This document shows positions 25,201 through 33,921 of a stretch of DNA of 64,000 nucleotides, piece after piece. How positions within the stretch are numbered: the first letter of the stretch is position 1; the number at the start of each line of letters is the position of its first letter. A model generated the notes under the pieces. That model did not search any database. It was not told where the DNA came from and worked only from the letters and a program-made list of their open reading frames with translations. A program made the translations under genes and the position numbers. The DNA is from Nepenthes gracilis (Eukaryota > Streptophyta > Magnoliopsida > Caryophyllales > Nepenthaceae). Where the stretch lies: the NCBI GenBank assembly GCA_033239525.1, contig BSYO01000011.1:10507973-10571972 (forward strand), given 5' to 3'.

Positions 25201-26695
25201 CCATCTATCCATGTCTCTGTGTGTCAGTGAGCCCTTACTTGCAAGTGCCACTGTACAAGTACTAGCATGGGGACACAAAATGAACAATGGAGCAAGTTCA
25301 CTACTTCAGACATCACAACCATGAATCTTTTCTAAAAATGTCATGGAGTGAGAAAATCTGCACTACACTAATTTTTTTAGCAGTCATAGGACTGGAACAG
25401 TCGCCCCACATTTGGGGAGTGGGATGCCTAGTCACCTGGTCGTAACCAACTGCACATTTAATAATTATTCAGATGTCCTTAACATCGCAATAGCATATCA
25501 TGGCACAATGTTACTTCAATACCACCACTGAAGCTCTTAATAGCAGTTTCATCATGCACTATGATTTATGCAGCAATCAGTATATACTTAAACCAAAATA
25601 CTGTAAAATTATAGAAAAACCAGATGGATTATATAAATCATCTCCTCATGAAGTGGCCTATGGTCACAGTATAGACCATAAAAGGCAATTGATATTTGTG
25701 CATTAGTTTCTTTCTCTTCTATTTCCCATTTCTCGATTTTTTTAAGTTATTCACTCAAACAATTATGATCATAAAAGGATTGTTCAGTCATCACATCAAA
25801 AAGAACCGCGGGATAAATGGAATTAACAAATATTTCATATGCCTTTCATGCCCATAATTCAACCATATACCCATATAAATTACCATATTTTACACGCTAT
25901 ATTGTGAAGAATTGGGAGAGAAAGATCAGAGAGGACAAAGAGGGGAAAATATAAAAGAGGCAACAAGAAGCCAAATAAATTCCCACAGAAGAGAACGTAA
26001 AAGTCAAAATGCATCAAGCAATCCACAGAGGTACCATTTTTCCCTACTCAGTCTGCAAGTTCATTTCCCCAAAAAAAAAAAAAAAAAAAAAACGATACAA
26101 CAATCACTACACTTCATTGATGGTAGAGCTTAAAGAACGTCCACGTGGGGATATGGAAGTCCATACTATTTCAGATGGCATTTTATGCTAGAATTGAGGA
26201 ATCAAACCATGTAAACACATAAAACAATCAGATAACAAAACAGGAAAAACAGTAGAAGGAATACTATAAAGAAAAAATTCCCACGCAAGAGTATCTTTTG
26301 CTTTCGTAGGCAACACTTTTCCGCCCCCATGTAGTATTATTGGATGCAGTAGAGGGGAACCATCAATGGTTCCCAAAACAAGAATAGATTGAATCACAAA
26401 GCAACGGTCAGAACAGAGAAACTCCGTACAAATCAAGCAAGTTCTTAAAGAGGAATGAACAGTCAATCAAAATCGGAGGAGACTGGGAGCAATTACAAAA
26501 ATTACCTAAGACCCCGAGGCAATCATGGAGTTTACGCGGCGTCATGTCCTTGCGTACCGGAGACAACTGAAAGCCGTCGAAGTTCAGCCGCCACGACCGG
26601 TCGCCGCCAATGTCGATCTGTTGTTCGCCTTCCGCCCACAGCAGCCGCTCCTCGGAGCCGTCTTGATCAAAATCGAGTTTCACCGGCTCCACCAT
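19250..26695 (-). CDS. MTP11: Metal tolerance protein 11-like Mn2+ cation-diffusion-facilitator transporter, complete, six coding exons
   Basis: MTP11 transporters load Mn2+ (as H+ antiporters) into Golgi/prevacuolar vesicles and give manganese tolerance. Coding exons on the minus strand are 26695-26506, 24675-24566, 24473-24228, 21639-21559, 21391-21158 and 19597-19250 (stop TGA). They total 1209 nt or 402 aa, close to the usual length of about 395-415. All introns are GT-AG; the first is phase 1 and the others phase 0. Residues 1-100 form the cytosolic N-terminus, with [13 protein letters not shown] at 72-84. Membrane segments start at about 113. The Mn-CDF signature DSLLD is at 146-150 and DHFFD at 255-259. 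The C-terminal domain carries [19 protein letters not shown] near 338 and ends [10 protein letters not shown]. The start is ATG 26695; the codon at 26716 is GTG, not ATG. No stop or frameshift was found. Confidence 0.95.
19598..21157 (-). other. MTP11 intron 5 (1560 bp)
   Basis: Donor ATT|GTAAGT follows residue 287, and the acceptor is TTGCAG|CTGGCA. Inside, 20170-20300 is rich in ATCG/TATCGG words (CATCGGTATCGACTAC, ATTGGTATCGGGTATAC). I saw no coding sequence or clear transposon. Confidence 0.85.
21392..21558 (-). other. MTP11 intron 4 (167 bp)
   Basis: Donor TCTGAT|GTAAGTGG and acceptor CATTCCAG|GAGAAT. Phase 0. Removing it joins LLSD to [13 protein letters not shown] in frame, which fits the MTP11 family. 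Confidence 0.9.
21640..24227 (-). other. MTP11 intron 3 (2588 bp), with a long polypyrimidine tract
   Basis: Donor CCATTG|GTTTGT and acceptor ATATGTAG|GGAATT. About 21841-21980 is almost all purine on the plus strand, so it is pyrimidine in the pre-mRNA, lying about 200-340 nt upstream of exon 4. The frame at 21603-22013 is a translation of this tract. The middle (about 22000-23100) is AT-rich and may hold old repeat sequence. No coding similarity was seen in 22000-24130. Confidence 0.85.
24474..24565 (-). other. MTP11 intron 2 (92 bp)
   Basis: Donor TCTAAG|GTTTGT and acceptor TGCTACAG|GAAGAG. Phase 0. Splicing joins GFIPGMSK to [11 protein letters not shown]. Confidence 0.9.
24676..26505 (-). 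other. MTP11 intron 1 (1830 bp)
   Basis: Donor CTTAG|GTAATT and acceptor GGCTATAG|GACCTG. Phase 1: the glycine codon is split G|GA. It contains an A22 run on the plus strand (26071-26092) and a few short frames without similarity. No separate gene was seen. Confidence 0.88.
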
Positions 26696-27433
26696 ATCTT
26701 TCGCCGCCAACCGCACTGCAGAACCCTAGCGATGAGGGAACACTGAAGAATGGAACATAAAGTAAAGACGGAAGGGTCTTCCGAGAGACCTAGAAAAACG
26801 GAAGTTGATGTGGTATTCGTTGCCGGAAACTTTTGAACCCCAAGGAATTATTGGGCGACGTAGAAACGGACAGAAATAGCATTCCACCTTTCCACGCCGC
26901 ATTACGTCCGTACTGAATCAATTGGATTAGGCCTCTGGGGACCGACATCTCTAAAATATCCATCTTAGAATGGACACATTCAGAAAGCATTAGGGGGAAA
27001 AATTATACGGATAAAATATTTTAACAATATTTAAATGTTATTCTTCTGGGTAGCTGTCCTTAGTTACGTGATGTGGAGAACCACCACATACAGGTCTTGC
27101 ATATGATGATTGCAAATGCGTATTGGGATCTTGGTGGGGTAGGATTCGGAGTGCATAGGATGAGTTGCACTTATAGGTGATAGCACTGGTTGATGGGATG
27201 TTTCGAAACGTCTTATAAAGTATTTGATGCACCGCAAACCGTATTTTACTTATTTTTTATATGTAGTTAAAAATATGATGCATTTTTATTAAATAAGTTG
27301 AAATCACTTGTGAAAGGAACTGTATTCTACGCGGTAATCCATGAGATGCTTTCAAAGTACAGAATCTTATATCTACGAACTCTAAAAAAAATATAACCGG
27401 GATTTTGAAGTGTTTTTATTAAATCGGTCAATA
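26696..27433 (-). promoter_or_regulatory. MTP11: 5' flank and probable promoter of MTP11
   Basis: The first 60-80 bases upstream of the ATG read as a typical plant leader (CGCTAGGGTTCTGCAG on the minus strand, 26710-26730). No upstream ATG precedes the start in frame in that leader. No convincing TATA box was found at a normal distance, though AT-rich stretches lie near 27000-27040. Only about 0.7 kb separates the start codon from element A sequence, so the promoter is short or includes transposon DNA. Confidence 0.4.
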
Positions 27434-28270
27434 TGTTGTGGATTTGGGTAAAAAAAAGGCTAGCTCACTTAGCCTTTTATCCGATCAATGGTGAGCGTTC
27501 ACCATCTAGGCGCAAATGGGCTGTTGTGGATTTGGGTCATTCTTCCTTCTTGGACCGACCCATTACTGACGTACCCATCATTAGCCTCCCATATTAGTAG
27601 TCTAGGACTTTGACCTCCAATATGTTCAAGATGGGATGCAAGTAGTTGGGTTACCTGCCTGAGGTGACCTAATGACCCAACTGGCGATGACTCTTAGTCT
27701 GCTGATAGTATTGCCTGCAGTTGTTGACCCTAAAGTCAAGATCCGAAAGACTAGCTGAGAAGTATTGACTCGATTGGTTGACCGACTAGGCCGAAATCTG
27801 GAGAACTTCTAAGGAAGTATTGACCAAATTCGTTAACTGCCTGGGTTAAAATTTGGAGAACTGTTGAAGGAAGTATTGACCGCCTAGGCCAAAATCCGAA
27901 GAATTGTCGAAGAAAGTATTGACCGAATTCGTTGACCGCCTAGGTCGAAATTCGGAGAACTTCTAAGAAAGCGTTGACTGGTTTTGTTGACCTTCTGGGT
28001 CAAAATCCAAAAAACTTCTAAGAAAGTATTGACCGCATTCGTTGACCGCCTAAGCCAAAATTCGGAGAACTGCCGAAAGAAGTATTGACCAGATTTATTG
28101 ACCGTCTAAACAAGAATCGGGAGAGCTGGTGAAGGAAATTGAAATGCTGTCGGACTGTCAATTAAAAAGTTGGCCACGTGTTCGCACGCAGTGAATTTGC
28201 GATCCCGATAATTAATGCACCAGAGGATCTGATTCGACTGCACCCATTCAAAAAGCAACACGTGTCAACA
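27434..28270 (-). mobile_element. Candidate 3' LTR of element A
   Basis: The interval is bounded by TGTTG (27434) and CAACA (28270), the same 5-bp ends as the LTR at 61352-62234 (883 bp), and is of similar size (837 bp). No polypurine tract is obvious next to its inner edge, and TGTTGTGGATTTGGGT recurs at 27523, so the boundary is doubtful. Confidence 0.28.
27762..28137. repeat. 55-bp tandem array, seven units
   Basis: Units start at the GTATTGAC-like word at 27762, 27817, 27873, 27916, 27971, 28026 and 28082. Spacings are 55, 56, 43, 55, 55 and 56 bp. Each carries GTTGACCGCCTAGG- and GGAGAACTTCTAAG-like blocks. The third unit lacks about 12 bp. The units are diverged, so the array is old. 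Confidence 0.9.
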
Positions 28271-28287
28271 ATGATGGGCACACGTTT

Positions 28288-30374
28288 ATGAGACAGTTCT
28301 CCTTCTGTGGCATTCACATTCCTTTAAGTAATTTGTCTATTACTTTTCAAACTTCCTACACTTTCTTTCTGAAAATGTTTCTAAGTGTCTCGCTTCCTTC
28401 CTTCTCTTTCGTTTCCATGGCTCCCTCTGTGATGGAGATTACTTCTGTGCTCACAACCAATGAAGTTAGAGAGTTATACATGGAGTTTAATATTCCACGA
28501 GAGATCGTTCCTGTGATGCCCAACGAACCGAATAGGGCTTGCTTCTCTCCTGAGGGCTACATCATTTTATACGAGGCTTATTTGAGGAGTGGACTTCGTC
28601 TCCCAGTCCCTCAGGAACTGCTCGACATCCTCACTGTTATTCAGGTTCCTATCGCACGGTTTTATGCTAATATCGTGCAATATCTTTGCTCTCTATGCAT
28701 CTTCATGCGTCATCACTCTGGGATGATGACGATCGACGCTGTCAAGGTGATGTTCCATTTTACATAGGGTGGGGACTAGATTTTCCTATCCCCCAGCGAC
28801 CTTCCAGTCAACGATGCTGTCTATGACTCATTGAAGAATTGGAATGATCACTTCTTCTTTGTGAGCATTGTTGAGACGTGGCCCTTTTCATGGGTTGGGG
28901 CAAGGTTCCAAAGCTTTCACCTGGATGTCAGAGATGGTAAAGATTGCTACTGTGGAAAAATTTTTGGAGTTGGTGAGGGAGAATGCGTCTGAGTTTAGGA
29001 TAAATCACTTCGTTTCTCGGGAGGAAGCCAAGAGAGCTCGTTGGGGGACCTCCCTCTCCAGTCTATAAATTCATGACACCATCGCCGGAGGCCTCGCAAA
29101 GGAAGAGAAAGGCTGGTGCTATGATTGGCGATGATGCCAGTGTGCATTCCATTAACGCTGCTCCCTCTAGTCCAAAACAAAAGAGGGCCGCAATGGTGGA
29201 GCCTTCTTCGTCATCCTCGGGACTAGACTATGTGGCCACTGGATGTTTTAGGGGAGTGGGTGATCACTCAGGAGTCAAAGTGGAGTTGGCTCTAGAAGAA
29301 TATAATGCCATGTTGCGCATCGGAGCGAGCAACATCGTTGTTGTGGTGGAACCTGCGTTGGCGGCACGGGAGCCGGAAACCATCAGGGTAGAGCCTTCAG
29401 GCGAGTTACAAGCTGAGCTGCTAGAGCCAGCAGTGGAGTCACGAGCTGAGCTGCTGGAGCCATCTTTTGAGCTATAGGAGCCAGCTTCAAAGCTATTTGC
29501 TGTGCCGGAGGAGCCAGCCGCCAGTGAGCCTGCTGAGGCGATAGGCCCTTTTCTGAAGTTGTCGACGGAGTCTGTCGCCAGAGAGCCTGTTGAGGCGGTG
29601 GACCTCACGGGGGAGTTGCTTGAGGAGTATGCGGTGGAGGCCACTGCTGAGCTTGTTCAGGAGATTTTTATCTCTAATCCTCCGCTGCCAAGCCTAAGGT
29701 CACGGAGCAGGCCAGCGAAGCCGGTGCACAAAGTCTGGCAGGTAAACCTTCACAATTTTTATTCTCCTTTTTCTCTCCGATGATAATACTTAGCGTTTTT
29801 ACAATGGAAAAAAATTATGAATGCAGTTATCAAGGGAATACACCAGTGGGACCTGGTGATCTTTGACCGAGATAAGGAGATAGCCTGGTTCGAGGAGGAA
29901 ATAGAGTTGCTGAGAATAGAGCACCAGGAGGACAAAGCTACTCTCCAATCTGTGCTGTCAAGTTTGGAAGAGAAGAATGCTAGATTGAAAGAGGAGAACA
30001 TCCAACTGAGAGAAGTTGTGCTGTCAAGTCTGTAAGAGAAGAATGACAAACCGAAAGAAGAGAATGTCTTGCTGAGAGAAGAAACTGACCAGGTAGTGAG
30101 CTGCATTGACCAACTCGTGGGAAAGATAACATTACCGAAGAATGAGTTGACTACTCGTATACTCCCCCATGAGGTCTTCAATATGCTAGTGGCACGGTTG
30201 TGGGAAGGTGTCAACTTTTGCTGACGCATTGCACGGTTAGTTGACTCTAAATTTTTAGTGGAATATCTTGACACATCAAACCGTTCTGCCCAGCGTCGTG
30301 AGAACTTCGTGGGACAGTCCCAGAGTGCTCAGGGGCCGCCACCTCCTCCTCCTAGGAGTTCTGCACCTCCGTAA
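28288..30374 (+). pseudogene. Antisense accessory ORF of element A (gypsy-associated Transposase_28-like N-terminus, coiled-coil C-terminus)
   Basis: It lies downstream of pol but on the opposite strand. The N-terminal part (28417-28767) has VLTTNEVRELYMEFNIP, then FSPEGYIILYEAYLRSGLRL. This pattern recalls the plant 'putative gypsy-type transposon' domain (Pfam Transposase_28), whose function is unknown. An acidic Glu/Pro/Ala repeat region follows (about 29340-29680). Next comes a coiled coil (29817-30200) with a repeated module (VLSSLEEKNARLKEENIQLR and a second copy), and a proline run before the stop TAA at 30372. Frame changes near 28770 and 29060 and stops at 29475 and 30033 break it; some changes may be introns. 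AATAAA at 30425 fits its 3' end. Confidence 0.65.
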
Positions 30375-30424
30375 ATTTTATACTCTTTGCTTTTCGAAAT
30401 TACTGTAATTGTACAGATTTAATC

Positions 30425-30430
30425 AATAAA
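30425..30430 (+). terminator. Polyadenylation signal AATAAA after the antisense ORF
   Basis: The hexamer lies about 51 nt past the antisense ORF stop on the same strand, in a T-rich context. Its place suggests that the ORF has its own plus-strand transcript. Confidence 0.45.
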
Positions 30431-30813
30431 GTTGATGTTTTATTAACGTTCTGTGTCTTTGCCTTTGTTGTCATTTTTTCAATTACTTGTCATTGCACTG
30501 TCCGGCTGACTTGGTGCATTGCATGCAAGTTGGCTGTTTGCCTTCCTTGAGACGTTTGTGGCGCTCTCTGATGGATTAAGTCCTGAGAAGACATCAAGGT
30601 GAATCTTGATGTCGAGTCAAGCCTATTCTTCACTCGTACCGAGTAGAGGCTTAGTGGCGCTACCCAAGTGTGAACTTGGGCGGTCAGCTTTTGGATGGAG
30701 TGCTTTCGCTCCTATCGATCGTCGTTGACTGACCACGCTATCTCCTTTAGTAGGAGGTTGTGACATGTGCTGTTTAAGCCTCCTAAAATTTTAATCGCAA
30801 ACGGGCTAATTAA
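30431..30813. other. Non-coding segment of element A
   Basis: This lies between the antisense ORF and the 40-bp array. No ORF or motif is recognised. It contains GCCGG/TTGGTGC-type sequence and the near repeats TTGATGTCGAGTC and CTTGGGCGGTCAGC, with no clear family. Confidence 0.3.
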
Positions 30814-31050
30814 ATGACCAAGGTTTAATTTGACGTTAATAGATCTCCTGGATGACTAGAGTTTAATTATAACCGTTCATGGGCCACCTAGATGATCAGG
30901 ATTTAGTTACGACTGCTTATAGGCTGCTTGAATGACCAGGGTTTAGTTACAATCGCTTATAGGGCTCCTTGGATAATCAGGGTTTAGTTACGACCGCTTA
31001 TGAGCCACTTAGATGACCAAAGTTTAATTACGAGCAGGTAAAAATTTGCC
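30814..31050. repeat. 40-bp tandem array, six units
   Basis: The word GATGACCAGGGTTTAGTTAC (or a close variant) recurs at 30814, 30851, 30891, 30931, 30972 and 31012. Spacings are 37, 40, 40, 41 and 40 bp. Each unit ends in a CGCTTATRGGCC-like block. It sits just past the end of pol, a place where Tat elements often carry satellite-like arrays. Confidence 0.9.
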
Positions 31051-31199
31051 TGATTTAGGAACAATTTAGGTCGTATAACCCTACAAACAGACACACATGC
31101 ATATGAAATAGAAAAATAAAGAAGAGACGACATAGTGCAATGGGAAAAACATTCTTTTACTAATAATAAACATTATGTACATTTACAAGCATACACACG

Positions 31200-32570
31200 A
31201 ACGACCTACCTGTGCCTTTATTGGACATAGCACTTGAGGTGGATTGCGTTCCACGTCTATTGAACCAACTTGCCGTTCTGGGTTCAAAGTTTGTATACTC
31301 CATTCCGCAGAACGGCTGAGATTAGAAAAGGGCCTTCCCAATTCGGAAAAGTTTATTCCGGTTGGAGGTCTTGCCTGTAACCTCAATGCTTCACAGGACC
31401 AAGTCCCTAACTTTGAATTGCCACTCTTTTACCTTCTTGTTGTAATAGTGGGTGACTCGTTATTGGTAGGCTACTGTCCATATTCTGGCAGCATTGCGGG
31501 CTTTCTCCAACAAGTTTGGGTGTTCCCGAAATTTTTAGGAGTTACCTTGTGGGTCGAAGGACTCAACCCTAATATTTGGAAGCCCAATCTCAACAAAAAT
31601 TACTACTTCAATCTCGTAGCAGAGATTGAAGGGCTTCTCATGAGTCGGTTCCTTTGGAGTCGTCTAGTAAAACCATAGAATGGAGGGAAGCCTGTCGACC
31701 CAAGAATCCTCTGTATCCGCCAGCTTGGTCTTCAGACCGTAGAGTAGCATGTAGTTTGTGACTTCTACCTATCCATTGGCTTGCGGGTACGCCACCAAAG
31801 TGTGGGCCAATCTGATGCCTAGACTAGCGCAATACTTGGTGAAACATTTCCTGGAGAATTAGATTCCATTATTAGTCACAATGACATCGGGAATGTCAAA
31901 TCTGCTGACTATGCTCTGGCAAACGAATTCCTAAAGCGTTGTGATCGGTGATCTTGGCCAACGGGGTGGCTTCCACCCACTTAGTAAAGTAGTCGATGCC
32001 CACGATGATGAACTTTCTTTACCCAGTCGCAATGGGAAATAGGCTGAGAATATCGAGCCCCCATTGCGCAAAAGGCTAAGGAGTTTAAAGAGACCTCAAC
32101 TCAACGGGCGGTTGATGGCGAAGATTACCATGAAACTGGCAATTTTCACATTTTTTCACAAAGTCGAGGGCATCCTTCTTTATTGTCGGCCAGTAATATC
32201 CCTGACGCATGATCTTAAATGTTAAGTTTTTTCCACCAATATGTGATCCACATATCCTAAGGTGGACTTCACTAAAGGCGTAGTCTACATTCTCAGGAGT
32301 TAAGTGTCAGAGGTACGGAGTCGAGTAGTTACGGCGATACAATCCTCCATTGACTATGGTGTACCAACCGGCCGTCTTCTTGATCCGCTTGGCTTCATCC
32401 GTATTGTATGGCAGTGCTCCATCCGCTAGGTATCTCTGGTAATGCGTCATCCAGTTCTCTGCATCGGAGATTTGCATTACTTCCTGTTTCTCCGTGCTGA
32501 GAGTGCTCAAGACCTCCTGCATATCCCTCAAGTACTGTTCTGGGTTTTCGGCTACTGCTGCCTTGGCAAG
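31200..32570 (-). pseudogene. Element A integrase
   Basis: Integrase inserts the element's cDNA into host DNA. The minus strand carries an HHCC-type block near 32150-32250 (GYYWP, then KKCENCQFHG), a PFAQWGLDIL block near 32060, then IIVGIDYFTKWVEATPLAK (about 31960-32010), the core around the first catalytic Asp. The C-terminal end has NWEGPF (about 31330) and WNAIHLKCYVQ (about 31210-31240), the usual Tat terminus. Stops include TAA and TAG near 32085-32095; the TAG stands where the family has Trp. Frame changes follow. The overlapping 144-codon plus frame (31244-31678) is a shadow. Confidence 0.75.
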
Positions 32571-32582
32571 TTGGCCAACCTT

Positions 32583-32936
32583 CTAATTCTCAGTTTTGGG
32601 AATATGGACCAGGGTCACCTTGTCAAATCTCCGAGTGGCATCCTTCACCTTGGCCAAGTGAGGGTTGCACGCCTCGAAGTTTTCGTTAACTTGGTTGATG
32701 ACCTGCTCAAAGTCGTTGTAGACGGTCAATCGTCTGGCTGAGCACTCTTTGGCTCGTCTTAACCCAGCCAACAGAACTTCATACTTGGCAATATTGTTAG
32801 TGGCCGAAAAGTCGAGTCTAAGGGTGTACTTCACCTCAAACCCATAAGGGTTCTCAGGACCACTCTGGCACCACTGCTTGAGTCCGTGGACAATTCGTCT
32901 ATATTGAGGACCCACTTTGACTCTTTTTCGTGTCAT
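32583..32936 (-). pseudogene. Element A second (archaeal-type) RNase H domain
   Basis: The frame has YTLRLDFSATNNIAKYEVLL then AGLRRAKECSARRLTVYND, followed by QVINQVNENFEA and VHIPKTEN. This is the extra RNase H characteristic of Tat-lineage elements, thought to help remove template RNA. YNDF stands where an active-site Asp-Ser is usual. It is open for 117 codons and lies between the ordinary RNase H and the integrase. Confidence 0.8.
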
Positions 32937-33132
32937 TCTACATCCTCAACGGGCTCTTCATCTAGAATTAGTGTTGTAATCACGACGATAAAGTCGACCA
33001 GAGCTTGTCCTTTGATGACTGGTCTAAGCCAGAATTCAATGTCGAACTCTCCAAATTTGATAGCCCACTTTACCACCCATCTAGAAACGTCAGGTTTCTG
33101 GAGAATACTTTTCAGAGGCTGGTTGGTCAGAA

Positions 33133-33470
33133 CTACCACGCGATGAGCTTGAAGTAAGGTCTCAACTTTCGGGTGGAGAAGACAAATGCCAAGGCTAGCT
33201 TCTCTGTGTGTGGGTAGCGCGTCTCTGTGTCGATCAACGTCTTGCTCACATAGTAGACCGGCCGTTGAGAGTTAGAGTCCAGGCATATGAGGACAGAGCT
33301 AAGGGCCACCACCGACACTGTTAGGTAGAGGTATAGCTCCTCTCCATCCTTAGGCGACGTTAGTAACGGTAGACTGGCCAGGTACCGTTTCAATTTGTTG
33401 AAGGCTACTTGGCATTCTATTGTTGACTAGAATTCATTTACTTTCATCCTCCTTTGAACCTTAATGAAAG
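33133..33470 (-). pseudogene. Element A RT-linked RNase H
   Basis: The minus strand carries LYLYLTVSVVALSSVLI, then RPVYYVSKTLIDTETRYP and LALAFVFSTRKLRPYF, the usual RNase H blocks of gypsy pol. A second frame (32933-33139) continues with LKSILQKPDVSRWVVKWAI and FDIEFWLRP. A frame change near 33135 separates them. Confidence 0.8.
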
Positions 33471-33471
33471 G

Positions 33472-33921
33472 CTAGTACCTGTCCCCCGTCTTGGCCAAAA
33501 AGCAAGACAAGACAGCCAGTCGTCCGGTTAGCCTCCAAACATATTTGACACTCCGCGGTGGAGTCATGTCTATGAGGGCCTTAATCTTCCCCAAGATTTT
33601 CTCGATCCCTCGTTGACAGACAATAAAATCCAAGAACTTTCCCGAGGACACTTTGAAGACACACTTTGAAGGATTTAACTTCATTTGGTGCATGTAGAGT
33701 ACCTTGAAGGAGTCAGCTAGATCGCGAATATAGTCATTGGTGGTCTTACTCTTGACGAGCATGTCATTGACGTACACCTCCATGTTACAGCCGATCTACT
33801 TCTTGAACATCTTACTCACGAGTCTCTGATAAGTGGCACCCGCATTCTTTAAGCCAAATGGCATGACCTTATAACAGTAGGTGCATTGGTCTATCATGAA
33901 CGAGGTGTATTCCTCGTCCTC
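33472..33921 (-). pseudogene. Element A reverse transcriptase, C-terminal part
   Basis: It resumes immediately left of the solo LTR with DEEYTSFM, then CYKVMPFGLKNAGATYQRLV (33815-33880), a TAG stop near 33800, the catalytic box and LNPSKCVFKVSSGKFL. The catalytic box reads YVNDM (about 33755-33775): the first Asp of YVDD has become Asn, which would abolish activity. The front half of RT is at 39360-39760, beyond the 5.4-kb insertion. Confidence 0.85.

Noticed and set aside
26071..26092. A22 run in MTP11 intron 1 as the tail of a SINE or processed insertion
   Set aside because: No flanking duplication or internal promoter boxes were found, so a simple poly(A) tract is the safer reading.
27720..28140. 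Evenly spaced repeats that might suggest a CRISPR array
   Set aside because: The repeats are contiguous tandem units of 55 bp with no unique spacers, in a plant retrotransposon.
31244..31678. 144-codon plus frame
   Set aside because: It is the reverse of integrase coding sequence in element A. The minus strand carries recognisable integrase blocks here.
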